Source of the DNA: Kluyveromyces lactis
Lineage: Eukaryota > Ascomycota > Saccharomycetes > Saccharomycetales > Saccharomycetaceae
DNA length: 64,000 bases
NCBI RefSeq assembly: GCF_000002515.2
Contig: NC_006041.1
Span: 2,108,001-2,172,000, forward strand
Direction: 5' to 3'
The position numbers were made by a program, and so were the translations under genes. This document shows, in pieces, positions 10,265 to 19,600 of this stretch. A model generated the notes under the pieces. That model was given only the letters and a program-made list of their open reading frames with translations. It had not been told where the DNA came from and searched no databases. Every line of letters begins with the position of its first letter. Positions within the stretch are counted from its first letter, which is position 1.

Positions 10265-10459
10265 ATGAGTTGTTGTTCGAAAAAGGTTGCTGACAGCGGC
10301 GCTGTCAAAAGTTGTTGTACCACAAGATCAAGTACAGCCAAAGCTGTTAAAGAAAGTGCTTCTTCTTGTTGTGGGGCAGCAGGCAACAGCGGTAAGCCGA
10401 CTAGATGTAAATGCGGTACAGGCTGTGCTTGTGCTGGTTGCAACAACGTCAAATTATGA
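10265..10459 (+). CDS. Cysteine-rich metallothionein-like protein
   Basis: A 64-aa protein with 11 cysteines. Three CC pairs are spaced along the first 36 residues, and the C-terminus carries CKCGTGCACAGC (C-x-C plus C-x-x-C spacing), the pattern of fungal copper metallothioneins. It has no aromatic residues, as is usual for metallothioneins, and is rich in Ser, Lys, Ala and Gly. The gene has its own TATA-like element and a copper-response-like motif upstream. It resembles neither S. cerevisiae Cup1 nor Crs5 as I remember them, and those loci are elsewhere, so I give no symbol. Likely role: binding of copper or other soft metals in the cytosol. Confidence 0.75.
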   Translation: MSCCSKKVADSGAVKSCCTTRSSTAKAVKESASSCCGAAGNSGKPTRCKCGTGCACAGCNNVKL

Positions 10460-11064
10460 AATGGGTATATTTTACTGTGTTTCCTCTTTTCATCTCGTAT
10501 CGATATTATCATCGCTGAAAGCGAAGGTAGACAATATTCATATTTGAATTCCTAATTACATACCAAACTTTATACCTTTTAATCTATAACGAAGAATTCC
10601 ATATCAATTTCGAGAAAAAGTTTCACTGAACGGCACATTGACAGCGAGATGCTCCTCGTGAGAACCTGAGAAGTTGTGATGGGTTTTAACCAGCCTTTAT
10701 GCAATTGCCTGTCAATATAAAAATGGTATCACCAACCATCCTTATACTGTCTCATGGTATGCTCGCATATTGTTGGAACTAGTCATAATTCATGACCGGG
10801 TAATACCAATATAATAGGCGGTTAATAATAGTTTTGTGTCACTGACACATAACAAAGTATATAAACCAGTACTCAGATCTAATCTACTAATTAGTAGGAA
10901 TCAGATCTACAGACACCAGGTGCATCTAATTATTCTAGGAGATATATAGCTAATCAAGATGGATTCTTCTAATAAAGATCTGATAAGATCAAAGCCACGT
11001 GACATGTATAGTCACATAACACAACTTATATAACAGGAGGAGATGACCGGCACTTATCCAAGTG
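10460..11064. other. Interval between the metallothionein-like gene and tRNA-Glu
   Basis: A 605-bp gap. Its right half is occupied by the probable solo LTR at 10771-11035; the left half shows no ORF or RNA gene. Confidence 0.45.
10771..11035 (+). mobile_element. Probable solo LTR of a Ty-like retrotransposon (relic)
   Basis: About 265 bp, opening with TGTTGGAA and closing with TATAACA, so TGTT...AACA termini. It ends 29 bp upstream of tRNA-Glu, the preferred target zone of yeast Ty elements. The interior has AT-rich TATA-like stretches as LTRs do. There is no internal coding region, and I see no clear target-site duplication, so it would be an old relic. The boundaries are tentative and family assignment was not possible. 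Confidence 0.42.
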
Positions 11065-11136
11065 TCCGATATAGTGTAACGGCTATCACATCACGCTTTC
11101 ACCGTGGAGACCGGGGTTCGACTCCCCGTATCGGAG
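11065..11136 (+). tRNA. tRNA-Glu (anticodon UUC)
   Basis: A 72-nt intron-less tRNA. The acceptor stem TCCGATA pairs with TATCGGA before the final discriminator G; the anticodon TTC lies at 11098-11100 in the loop CTTTCAC; the T-arm GGGGTTCGACTCCCC is perfect and includes the B box GGTTCGACTCC. No CCA is encoded. A run of T residues downstream (from 11145) serves as Pol III terminator. The sequence agrees with S. cerevisiae tRNA-Glu(UUC) as I remember it. This tRNA receives mcm5s2U at U34 through Elongator, two of whose subunits are encoded in this window. Confidence 0.97.
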
Positions 11137-11395
11137 TGTTTCATTTTTTCCACTTTTTAATTAGATTTTCAACATATATCAAATCGCTCACTGTGATGAG
11201 ATGAGGAAATACGATGTTCAGTACTACTAACAACAACTTCACAGAAATTTTGTGACTTACGCGGACAACGGCCAGTTATCAATCAATTCAATATACGGTA
11301 CAGACGTGTAGCTGCTCTTTTTTTCCATTACTAGTGTGGGTGAAACCGTTTGTTTTGTTACAACAAGGAGCATCAAAATCACAAGATAGTCTGGC

Positions 11396-12718
11396 ATGTC
11401 CGACAATGAAGAAACGTTCAATGATTCAGATGTGGAAGGGGATGAATTGCTTCAAGATTGGTCGCTAGCAACTAAAATTATTGGTGATAATAAGAATGTG
11501 ATACCACTGCGAGGTGAAAAAGATTACGAGCCAGATGGTACTGGTATGCAAGGATCGATGCTTTTCAAGGCTAAGAAAGTGATGTTTGATGTTCTTCGAC
11601 AACCTGACAGGGGAACTATCATTAAGAATCAAGTTAAGGCATATTATGATCTTGATTTACATGTTGCAACTATTAAGTTTCCAAAAGGTACTTTTACCAA
11701 TACCGTTGGTAGTCCTAATTCGGACGGAACCTTAACCTTGCAGTTTCATGAATTTGTGTACTTAGTCGAAAGAGGAAGTGTTTCACCAATTATTGATTTG
11801 GGTATTAACGGTGAAAAGGAAGAGTACTTATTGTCATTGCAAGATGTCTATTCTTTCTTCAAATCTCAAGATGAACTGGATGAGTTCTTTGTGTATGCCT
11901 ATTTGAAAAGAATGGGCTATATCGTGTTTCCAACCAACTGGAAATATGGAAAACAACTTTCAGTTTATAGCAGATACAACAAAGGGGAAAATAGATTCCA
12001 GAATACATACCTTCTTTTGAACGGAATTTTTAACCTATTTACAAACATCTCCTATTCATGGCTTAAAGACTGGGCAACTAATATCAACAACATCATAAGT
12101 TTCCACCCAGTGAAGTTTGCATCGTCTGGCGCAATATTTGAGTCCATTAACAAGACAATTACCTTCTACGCTCCTCCTAAATCTCAAAAACAACTCCTAG
12201 AAAGTCATGGGGTGGATCTTAACGCTCCCGTGTCGTCAAATTATAAGATTGCATTTGATGTATGGAAACCTAATCCATCTTTTAAGAAGAGTAACAGATA
12301 TCTGCCTGATTTCCAAATAGTCATCCATAATAAAAACTCCAAGAAAGCGGAATTTCCAAACCTCAAAGATTTTAAGGGCATATTTCAACGATTAGATCAT
12401 AAATTCCCTTTTATTAATGATGTTGATATAGCCGAAGAAAAAGTGACAAAATCAAACAAGACCGGTAATGTTGATGCTCAGAGGCATTTAAAAAGCAGAC
12501 GTAAGAATAATAAAGGAGATAAAACCTTGAGCTTATATGCTCGGAAAATGAAGAGAATTAAGGAAGGTTATCGGAGTTTCCTTTTAGCGGTGATGGATGG
12601 CGGCTTGGTGAGTATAGTCAAAATCACAGAAACGGATTTTGGATCTGAAAATATATGGTATGTTCCATCACCTAAAATAGTACAGTGGAAAAAACCAAAC
12701 CAGAAGAAGAGAAATTAG
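11396..12718 (+). CDS. SEN54: Sen54, structural subunit of tRNA splicing endonuclease
   Basis: A 440-aa protein (467 in S. cerevisiae). The Sen2-Sen15-Sen34-Sen54 heterotetramer cuts introns from pre-tRNAs at the mitochondrial surface in yeast; Sen54 is non-catalytic. The conserved N-terminal domain spans about residues 48-185, with FHEFVYLVERGSVSPI and VYAYLKRMGYIVFP typical of Sen54. A basic, divergent middle and a C-terminal endonuclease-like fold follow. It is convergent with BRO1, 38 bp apart; SEN54, BRO1 and MOT1 are also close neighbours in S. cerevisiae (YPL082-YPL084). Confidence 0.95.
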   Translation: MSDNEETFNDSDVEGDELLQDWSLATKIIGDNKNVIPLRGEKDYEPDGTGMQGSMLFKAKKVMFDVLRQPDRGTIIKNQVKAYYDLDLHVATIKFPKGTFTNTVGSPNSDGTLTLQFHEFVYLVERGSVSPIIDLGINGEKEEYLLSLQDVYSFFKSQDELDEFFVYAYLKRMGYIVFPTNWKYGKQLSVYSRYNKGENRFQNTYLLLNGIFNLFTNISYSWLKDWATNINNIISFHPVKFASSGAIFESINKTITFYAPPKSQKQLLESHGVDLNAPVSSNYKIAFDVWKPNPSFKKSNRYLPDFQIVIHNKNSKKAEFPNLKDFKGIFQRLDHKFPFINDVDIAEEKVTKSNKTGNVDAQRHLKSRRKNNKGDKTLSLYARKMKRIKEGYRSFLLAVMDGGLVSIVKITETDFGSENIWYVPSPKIVQWKKPNQKKRN

Positions 12719-12756
12719 CATTAGCATTAAATTCAAGATATATATAACCACAAACA

Positions 12757-15198
12757 CTATTTACTGAATTTGGAATAGAGATTTTCATCAAAGACAGATG
12801 GATTGTTATAAAAGGATGTCGGTCCATTCTGCAGCTTTTGATCGCTGACAAGCCCACTGATACCGGTAGAAAGAGGTTTCGGTGGTAATTGAGGCGGACC
12901 TGGATTCACTCCGGTGTTATTAGTGTTAGCGAGATTTGCAGGACTTTGAGTTACCGAGTCATTAACATCATTGCATAAGTTTAAATTTGCGAAACTCTTT
13001 GTAAGTGTTGTAGATTGTGTAGATTTTTGTGGTAAGTTAGGTGGCAATGTGTTGGAATCTATCAAGTTTACAGATTGTCCAGGGGTGGATGCGTGGCTTA
13101 ATTCTCTAGTCATCTTGAGCAAAGTGTCGTAAAAGTTTAAACCCTTCGGCAAATCGGTACTAAATATAACGAATTGGTTAAAAGCCTTTTCAACCTTATC
13201 GAAAAAGGTCTGTCTTTCTTTCACTGTATTTTCTTGTTCAGGGGTCTTATCTTGTACTCCAATAAGTTTGAAAACTTCGTCCAACTTGATTTTTATGTCG
13301 TTAATCAAATTGTTTTGTTTGAATATTGTTGCTTCAATCCTAGTACTCAACGGTTTGAATTTAGTAAGCTCTTCCTCGAAGATAACCCTCATTTCCTTTT
13401 TCGGCTTACCTGTCAGCAATATCAACTTTTGAGTTATATCATCATTGTTCAAGCTTTCTTTGAAATCTTTTAAATTTCTTGTACGTTCTTCTTTTAGTAG
13501 TCGTAGAATCTCCTGATTGTGTTTGATATTATGAAGGCGATCTAAGATCTGTTGGTTTTTTGAGTCATCGAGATCAAGTAAGCTTGGTTCATCATTCCTT
13601 ATCTGAAATTTACTCATTATGCTCCACAATAACTGATGGTTTGCTAACAAATTAACTTCCTCCAAGCATGGATTGATAGATGCAAATATTTTGTCATCAG
13701 ATTGAGATGCCTGCACTAAAGAGTTCTTGATTTTCAAGGCATTTTCCCTTTGATCAGGAGAGACAGAGGATAAAATTGTAAGAATCTCATTTCTTTTGTC
13801 AAGAATATTTTGCATTTGCGCTCTTACATCTTTGAAATTACTGTCTTGCACAACTTTTGACCAAGTAGTTATTTTTTGCTTCATTATTTCATATTGAGGG
13901 TCATCTGATGAACCATTTCCACCGTGTACATATCTTGATTCAAGGTCTTTGATAAGTTTCGGTAAGTCAGTAAATTCAATGAATGATTGATATTCCCAGT
14001 CTGCTGTATCCGTCTCCTCGACCTCCTTTCTTAACAATGAAGCTTTTTCCTCAGAATAGATACTCTCATTTTCATAGACTTCCATAGGCACTATACCTTT
14101 AAAGGCACCATTACAGAGATCTACAACCTGCTCTAGGTATACCTTGAGCTGTTCTTCCCAGGTCACTGGCTTTACGGCGTCCATGGTTTTGATGCTTTCT
14201 ATGCTCACATCAGCTGGTATCAAATCGTTATAAATGAAATCGTTGTCCTTAATTAAACTTTTCAACTTCTCTTCTATTACTGCTTTTAACCCTGTTAGAT
14301 CAATCTCATCCTTCACATATACCTTATAGAAACCAGCCTCTTTTATTTCATGTACCGCAAGCTTACCATAAGCTATCGCCTCTCCAATTTTCTTAGCTTC
14401 CTCTAGCACTCTCAAGTGATTGTATGTCGAAATAGCCCTATACAAGTGAACCTTTAGGGTAATTATATCCTTCCATTTGTCTTCTCCATAAGGCGTAGTC
14501 CCAAAAGTTGCTGTTGAACTATCCTCATAAAATTCTTGACATTTCTCATACAAATTTAAGGCAGTATGTGCTAGTTTGCTGATCAAAGATGCTCTTTTCG
14601 AAGCATCTGGTCCATTAATCAACGTCATGAGAAACATTTCCTGAGCTTCGGCGTGCAACAATGTGGAGAGAAAAGATGTATTTTCTGCTGCACAATCGAT
14701 AGAAGGTGAATTCAAAAAGTTGTTCGACATATAATCGAAGCAAGCCATTGCCTTGCTCAAATAAGGAATCGCGCTCTTATAATTATCAGACATTTTTTTC
14801 TTAGCGATTTGAGACAATAGAACACCGATGTTGTACATGACAGATGATTTCTCAAAGACTACAGTATGTTGCTTGAATTTTTTTTCTGACAACCTAGAGT
14901 GATATTCTGCTTCATACCACGTGAAATCCATCTGTAATGAACCGCTGTGTGCGCCTAACCTTAGATAGATTTGCTCCAATATAGCGGCGTACTTATAGTT
15001 CTGATCTAATAATGATTCTGGCGCAAGATCTGAATTAGCAGTGGTCCTACACGAATCAATCTCTGCCGTCTTGTCGCCATCATAAAACACGGACCACTGG
15101 CTAGATCCGTATGACCTTTTCAAATAGGTTATTAACCCTTTTGTCCAACTAATACTCTCTGTATCCTTAATTTTAAGTGGAAGTAGAACTGTTTTCAT
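12757..15198 (-). CDS. BRO1: Bro1, ESCRT-III-associated endosomal sorting protein
   Basis: An 813-aa protein (844 in S. cerevisiae). Bro1 binds Snf7 on endosomes and recruits the ubiquitin hydrolase Doa4 during multivesicular-body sorting. The N-terminal BRO1 domain covers about residues 3-375, beginning LPLKIKDTESISW and containing the YNIGVLLSQIA helix. A coiled V domain covers about 390-710. A proline-rich tail holds PGPPQLPPKP near 765-773, and the very end is FDENLYSKFSK. It is divergent from MBA1. Confidence 0.96.
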   Translation of the reverse strand: MKTVLLPLKIKDTESISWTKGLITYLKRSYGSSQWSVFYDGDKTAEIDSCRTTANSDLAPESLLDQNYKYAAILEQIYLRLGAHSGSLQMDFTWYEAEYHSRLSEKKFKQHTVVFEKSSVMYNIGVLLSQIAKKKMSDNYKSAIPYLSKAMACFDYMSNNFLNSPSIDCAAENTSFLSTLLHAEAQEMFLMTLINGPDASKRASLISKLAHTALNLYEKCQEFYEDSSTATFGTTPYGEDKWKDIITLKVHLYRAISTYNHLRVLEEAKKIGEAIAYGKLAVHEIKEAGFYKVYVKDEIDLTGLKAVIEEKLKSLIKDNDFIYNDLIPADVSIESIKTMDAVKPVTWEEQLKVYLEQVVDLCNGAFKGIVPMEVYENESIYSEEKASLLRKEVEETDTADWEYQSFIEFTDLPKLIKDLESRYVHGGNGSSDDPQYEIMKQKITTWSKVVQDSNFKDVRAQMQNILDKRNEILTILSSVSPDQRENALKIKNSLVQASQSDDKIFASINPCLEEVNLLANHQLLWSIMSKFQIRNDEPSLLDLDDSKNQQILDRLHNIKHNQEILRLLKEERTRNLKDFKESLNNDDITQKLILLTGKPKKEMRVIFEEELTKFKPLSTRIEATIFKQNNLINDIKIKLDEVFKLIGVQDKTPEQENTVKERQTFFDKVEKAFNQFVIFSTDLPKGLNFYDTLLKMTRELSHASTPGQSVNLIDSNTLPPNLPQKSTQSTTLTKSFANLNLCNDVNDSVTQSPANLANTNNTGVNPGPPQLPPKPLSTGISGLVSDQKLQNGPTSFYNNPSVFDENLYSKFSK

Positions 15199-15598
15199 TA
15201 TGAAATGATCGATTTAAAAGAAATAAAGAGTAGGTACTTGCAAACTGTCTTGCAACGCACAAATGTTAACTCTGGTGTAGTGGTTCTATCTTTGATTGCC
15301 CAAGTGCTTTATCGTTCTTGGTTAAGTAGTTTGTTTGTAGATGGCTAGGTCGATTAATGAAGGTTAGCATCAAAAGTATCAAAACGTGCAAAACGATCTT
15401 TAGGCGAAGCTTTCGAAAAATTTCGATGCACATCTGATTTTAACAACAGCAGCAGATTAAAGGAATGAAGGTTGACATAAAGATGACAGCGTTTAGTAGT
15501 ATCTGAACCATTCTTCGTAGTTGATCATTGGAATCATCCAGAGTGCTCTGAGACATCCCATTCTCTTTACCATTAACACCCCCCTGTGAATTAAACAA
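15199..15598. other. BRO1 / MBA1 divergent promoter
   Basis: A 400-bp bidirectional promoter region. I recognise no specific regulatory site or RNA gene in it. Confidence 0.5.
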
Positions 15599-16411
15599 AT
15601 GTTTCAACTAAGAGGAATAAGAACCGTTGGACTTTTAGGGAAGAGAGGTCGTTTCTTTAGCACCTCTAGAAGGCTTCTAGATTCCGATGGTGTTGTTAAA
15701 AAGCCTGCCCCATTCAATCCACGTCATATGGGGGTTGCAAACCAGGTATATATCGCACCTTCCAAGAAAAATATGCCTAATCCAATAACGTCCCCAGTGG
15801 CTTATTTCAATGTCTTGGTCAGGAAGATCTATACGTTAGGTATGAACACCATTCAAGTAGCCTTATTCCGTTATCAATCAGGTCTCAAGCCAAATTTTTT
15901 ACTGTGGAAGAACAAAGCTATCGAAACATATGTTCAAGTTAATGAAGCTTTTGCTAAAAGAGAACTGGATACCATCAAACCTCAAGTGTCCATATGGGTT
16001 GACGAGGCTTTGACAGCGAGAGCCAAACAAATCCCATCGAACATTACCTTGGACTGGGAATTGATTAAATTCAATGAAGTTCCAAAGTTAGTTTCCACAC
16101 AAGCCATGATGATTCCCGGTCGTCCAGTTGAATTAATTCAATTGATTTATAAGTTTGATACCAAACAAAGGTTAATTAAGTTCGACAAGAAGAAAAGTAA
16201 AACTGATAAACTGGACAGAGATGTTATTGACTATATCGCTTTCCTTTGCGATGCAAGCACAAATGATATTCTATTAACTGGTTCTGTTTTTGAGAGTGCA
16301 CCAGACGCGAAATTGCCAAAAGATAGCGAAACTTCGAACCAAATTGTAATCGAAAGAATGAAAGTTAACGGAGACTTGTTCAGAGTTCAACCACCTGTTA
16401 AAAAAGACTGA
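15599..16411 (+). CDS. MBA1: Mba1, mitochondrial ribosome receptor of the inner membrane
   Basis: A 270-aa protein (278 in S. cerevisiae). Mba1 attaches mitochondrial ribosomes to the matrix face of the inner membrane and works with Oxa1 in inserting mitochondrially made proteins. The N-terminus is a typical presequence rich in Arg and Ser with no acidic residues (about residues 1-25, ending near FFSTSRRLL). A Tim44/MBA1-like domain fills most of the rest, including a VELIQLIYKFDTKQRL strand region. It faces BRO1 across a 400-bp promoter and converges with SEC16. Confidence 0.94.
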   Translation: MFQLRGIRTVGLLGKRGRFFSTSRRLLDSDGVVKKPAPFNPRHMGVANQVYIAPSKKNMPNPITSPVAYFNVLVRKIYTLGMNTIQVALFRYQSGLKPNFLLWKNKAIETYVQVNEAFAKRELDTIKPQVSIWVDEALTARAKQIPSNITLDWELIKFNEVPKLVSTQAMMIPGRPVELIQLIYKFDTKQRLIKFDKKKSKTDKLDRDVIDYIAFLCDASTNDILLTGSVFESAPDAKLPKDSETSNQIVIERMKVNGDLFRVQPPVKKD

Positions 16412-16621
16412 TAAAAGTATATCTTAGTAATTAAAAGGCCTCGCTTTACGATACTACCTTGTAAATACCAATGTAAAAGATGATCATTAATGACTATATT
16501 TATTTATTTTCAGTAAATTCATAGACGTCGAAGTACACTAGGTTCATTTAACGCTATATGCAATACACTTGAGAACAATTTCGAAATTCAATTATCGGAA
16601 GAACTAGTTAACAAAGTGATG

Positions 16622-19600
16622 TTATAAATTTTCCATAACATTAACGTAACCTCTAGTCGATTTCTTTTTCCTTCTCGTCGACGATGCGCTGCTAACGCCT
16701 CCAGTCAATGCCATTAAATCATCTAGACCGTTTGCTTTTGACCCAGATAAGTTGACATTAGTATTCGAAACAGGTGGTTTCGAAGATACGGGTGATTCCG
16801 ACTTTGTCTCTGCATCATCGGAGAAGTCTTTCACAGGATCAAGCGGTTTGCCGGTCAAAGGATTGGTGGGCATAACTGCGTGTGCAGTCCGTAACGCTGG
16901 ACCTCCCACAACTGAACCTTGACGGGGTTTTATTTCAGGCGTTTTTGACATCTTACGCTTTACGACAGGAGGTGGTGGAGGTGGAGTCGCCACTTTCAAT
17001 TTCTCTTCCTCAGTAGCATCCTTATTAACCCATCTTTTCAGGTTTTCGTCATAGTAAAAGTTATTCGCGTGTCCTAGTTTGGCCTTAATAGGTTTTTTCT
17101 CGTTAGAATCCTTCTTAAACCAGCCTAACCAACCTCCTGATGATTCGTTCTTCTGCTTCTTATCAGGTTTCCCGGCTTCATCCTCGCTCACAGTTTTAAC
17201 TTCATCTTCATCTTCATCATTTTTCACTTTCTGGTTTTGATTTTCCGAGTTTCTTTCGGATATTTCCCTTTTTACTGAAATAGGTTCGTCTTCATCTTCG
17301 TCTTCTGTGTCTTCGACCAAGTCATCATAGTACTCTTCGGTATTAGTATCACTGACAATGAATGGTACGAAATTTGAGGTTTGAACCGGTCTGATTACAG
17401 GATCTTTGATTTTTGAAGAAGGCAATGTTTGTGAATCGTTCTGCAAGTGTGCCGGTAATCCAATAGATTTAACAGAAATCAAATTTTCTCCGAGACCAAT
17501 ATTAGAAGGAACAAAAGAATTTAGAGGTGGTGAGGACGTTTTGTTTTCAATTTCTTGTTTCTGTCCGTTTGGAGAATCAATAGTTTGCGGTTTGGCATCT
17601 TCACCGGACAGTTTATAGCTTCCATACGCATACATCGCAAGATCTTCTGGGCCACCTGTCTCATTAACTGGAGCACTATTATTATCATTGTTATAAGGCG
17701 AAGTTGAGGTTTGAGGCAGGGATGCCATAGAATGACTTTCCGTAATAGAAGAAGGTGAATACGGATTGTATGATTTTCTTGCAGTGCGTGGAGCAACACC
17801 GAAGCTATTCTTAGGTGCGTAAGGGTTCGCAGGTTCTGCTTTGTCTACACTCATATTTTTCAAAGAAGAAGGTTTAGAAGAAATAGAAGAGGCCGGGGAA
17901 AAAGAGTTGAGCGGTTGAGCTTGCGTGACGGGAACATTAATATCGGTTACTTGATTTTTGTCCTCTTCTTGCAAGTTTTCTGCAACAGGTAACTGATTGG
18001 TGACGTTTAACTGAGAAACAGACCCTTCAACGCCAGAGATCGAATTTTGTTCGGTACTCTCGAAATTGTTATCGTCTGAAAACTCTGAGTGCTGTAATTC
18101 ATCTAATTCTGCATCAATTTCATTCCCAATCTCTTCCACAATGTCATCAACTACCGAATGTTGTTCATTTTCATGGAAACGAGGTGGCGCATTACTCCCA
18201 GTTTGGGTAGATTCAGTGGTTAAACCCGAGGTGACTGTATCATCGAATAGATTTTCTAACGGTAGTGCCTTATTGGAAGTAGATGATTGATGCTTCGTTG
18301 ATTGTGGAGAGACTATTGGGGAAGGAACGCAGAATGAAGCAGTATTTTGGTTTGGCACACCCATCTTACTATAGAGTCTGTGGCCAGAAGAGACTGAAGA
18401 ATTGCCATCTGATAAATCGTGATGGATTTGATATCCAGGGTATACTTGAGCTAAAGGTGGCAGTACAGGTTCAGGTGTAGAGTTGGAATTTGGCAGTTCT
18501 TTTTGTCCGAGAGAGGTTGCACCAGAGGGATTAACATAGTTATCAGGCTCTTCAAAGTGTGATGGATGTACAGTGTTACGAGCAGATGCAGTGGAGTTCA
18601 AAGGTTCTATATTAGAATGGCTGCCATAGAGCTCCCCAATTTTAGACTGAGGTTTCATATCACGTAGTGGTGGTGGACCGTATTTAGAATGAGTTTCTCT
18701 ACTAGGTAATGATGAGGCCGGTAGGATTTTCGTAGTTGATTTAATGAGCGAGCTGTTATTGGACTGTAGCTGATTGATATGTGAGCGATTCAACGCAGGA
18801 GTCAAATAGGATGCTGCTTGTGATAAATCTGCCATGGATGGGTTTCTCGAAGAAGTTGGTGTAAACTTCTCAAAGACCTTGTCTTCAATTGCTGCTGTTT
18901 CTGACTCATCAATGTCTGTGTCACCTCCGATAAACTTGTTGAAGGATTTGTCAAGCTGTCCCCATACGCTGCTTAATTTTGGCTTCCCTAACCAGCCTAC
19001 ATTACTAGACGATAGTTGATTACTCAAATCTTCAATATAGCGTAATGTTTTCAAGGTAGTCTCTGAGTTCTTAGGAAGTGATTTTAGCATACTTTGGGCC
19101 ATATCCATGTATTTTGTTGACGAACTGTTCAAACCGTAGTCACTTAAACCAGCTGCATGAATTATCTTCTGCGGTATCAATGACGTGAATCCGGAGAATG
19201 ATGGATCTTTCTGACCGTACGTAAATTCGTATATTTCCGATAAGATCAAACTTTCAAATGAGTTTGGGCAGCAAATGTATTCGAATGTTGTAGAAGAAAA
19301 CGGAATCAAAGGCTCTTCGGACATTGGAATATCGGCAACGATAAAAGCGATGGAACCAGCAATGACAAGACCTCTGCTGACCAAAAGCTCTCCGAATTGA
19401 AGCAAAAATTCCACCACAATAGGGGAAAGTTTTCCATTCGCAGGCACCTCCTCACAATTGTTTAGAATACATGCAATCAATAACTTCCAGTTATTTAGAG
19501 ACCACTCTAGTTTCGTGGGATCTTGTTTAAAAGAATCTATCACCTTTTTAGAATTGCCAATGAAAACCTGGAAAATTGTAGCCAATAAATTAATAGAAGA

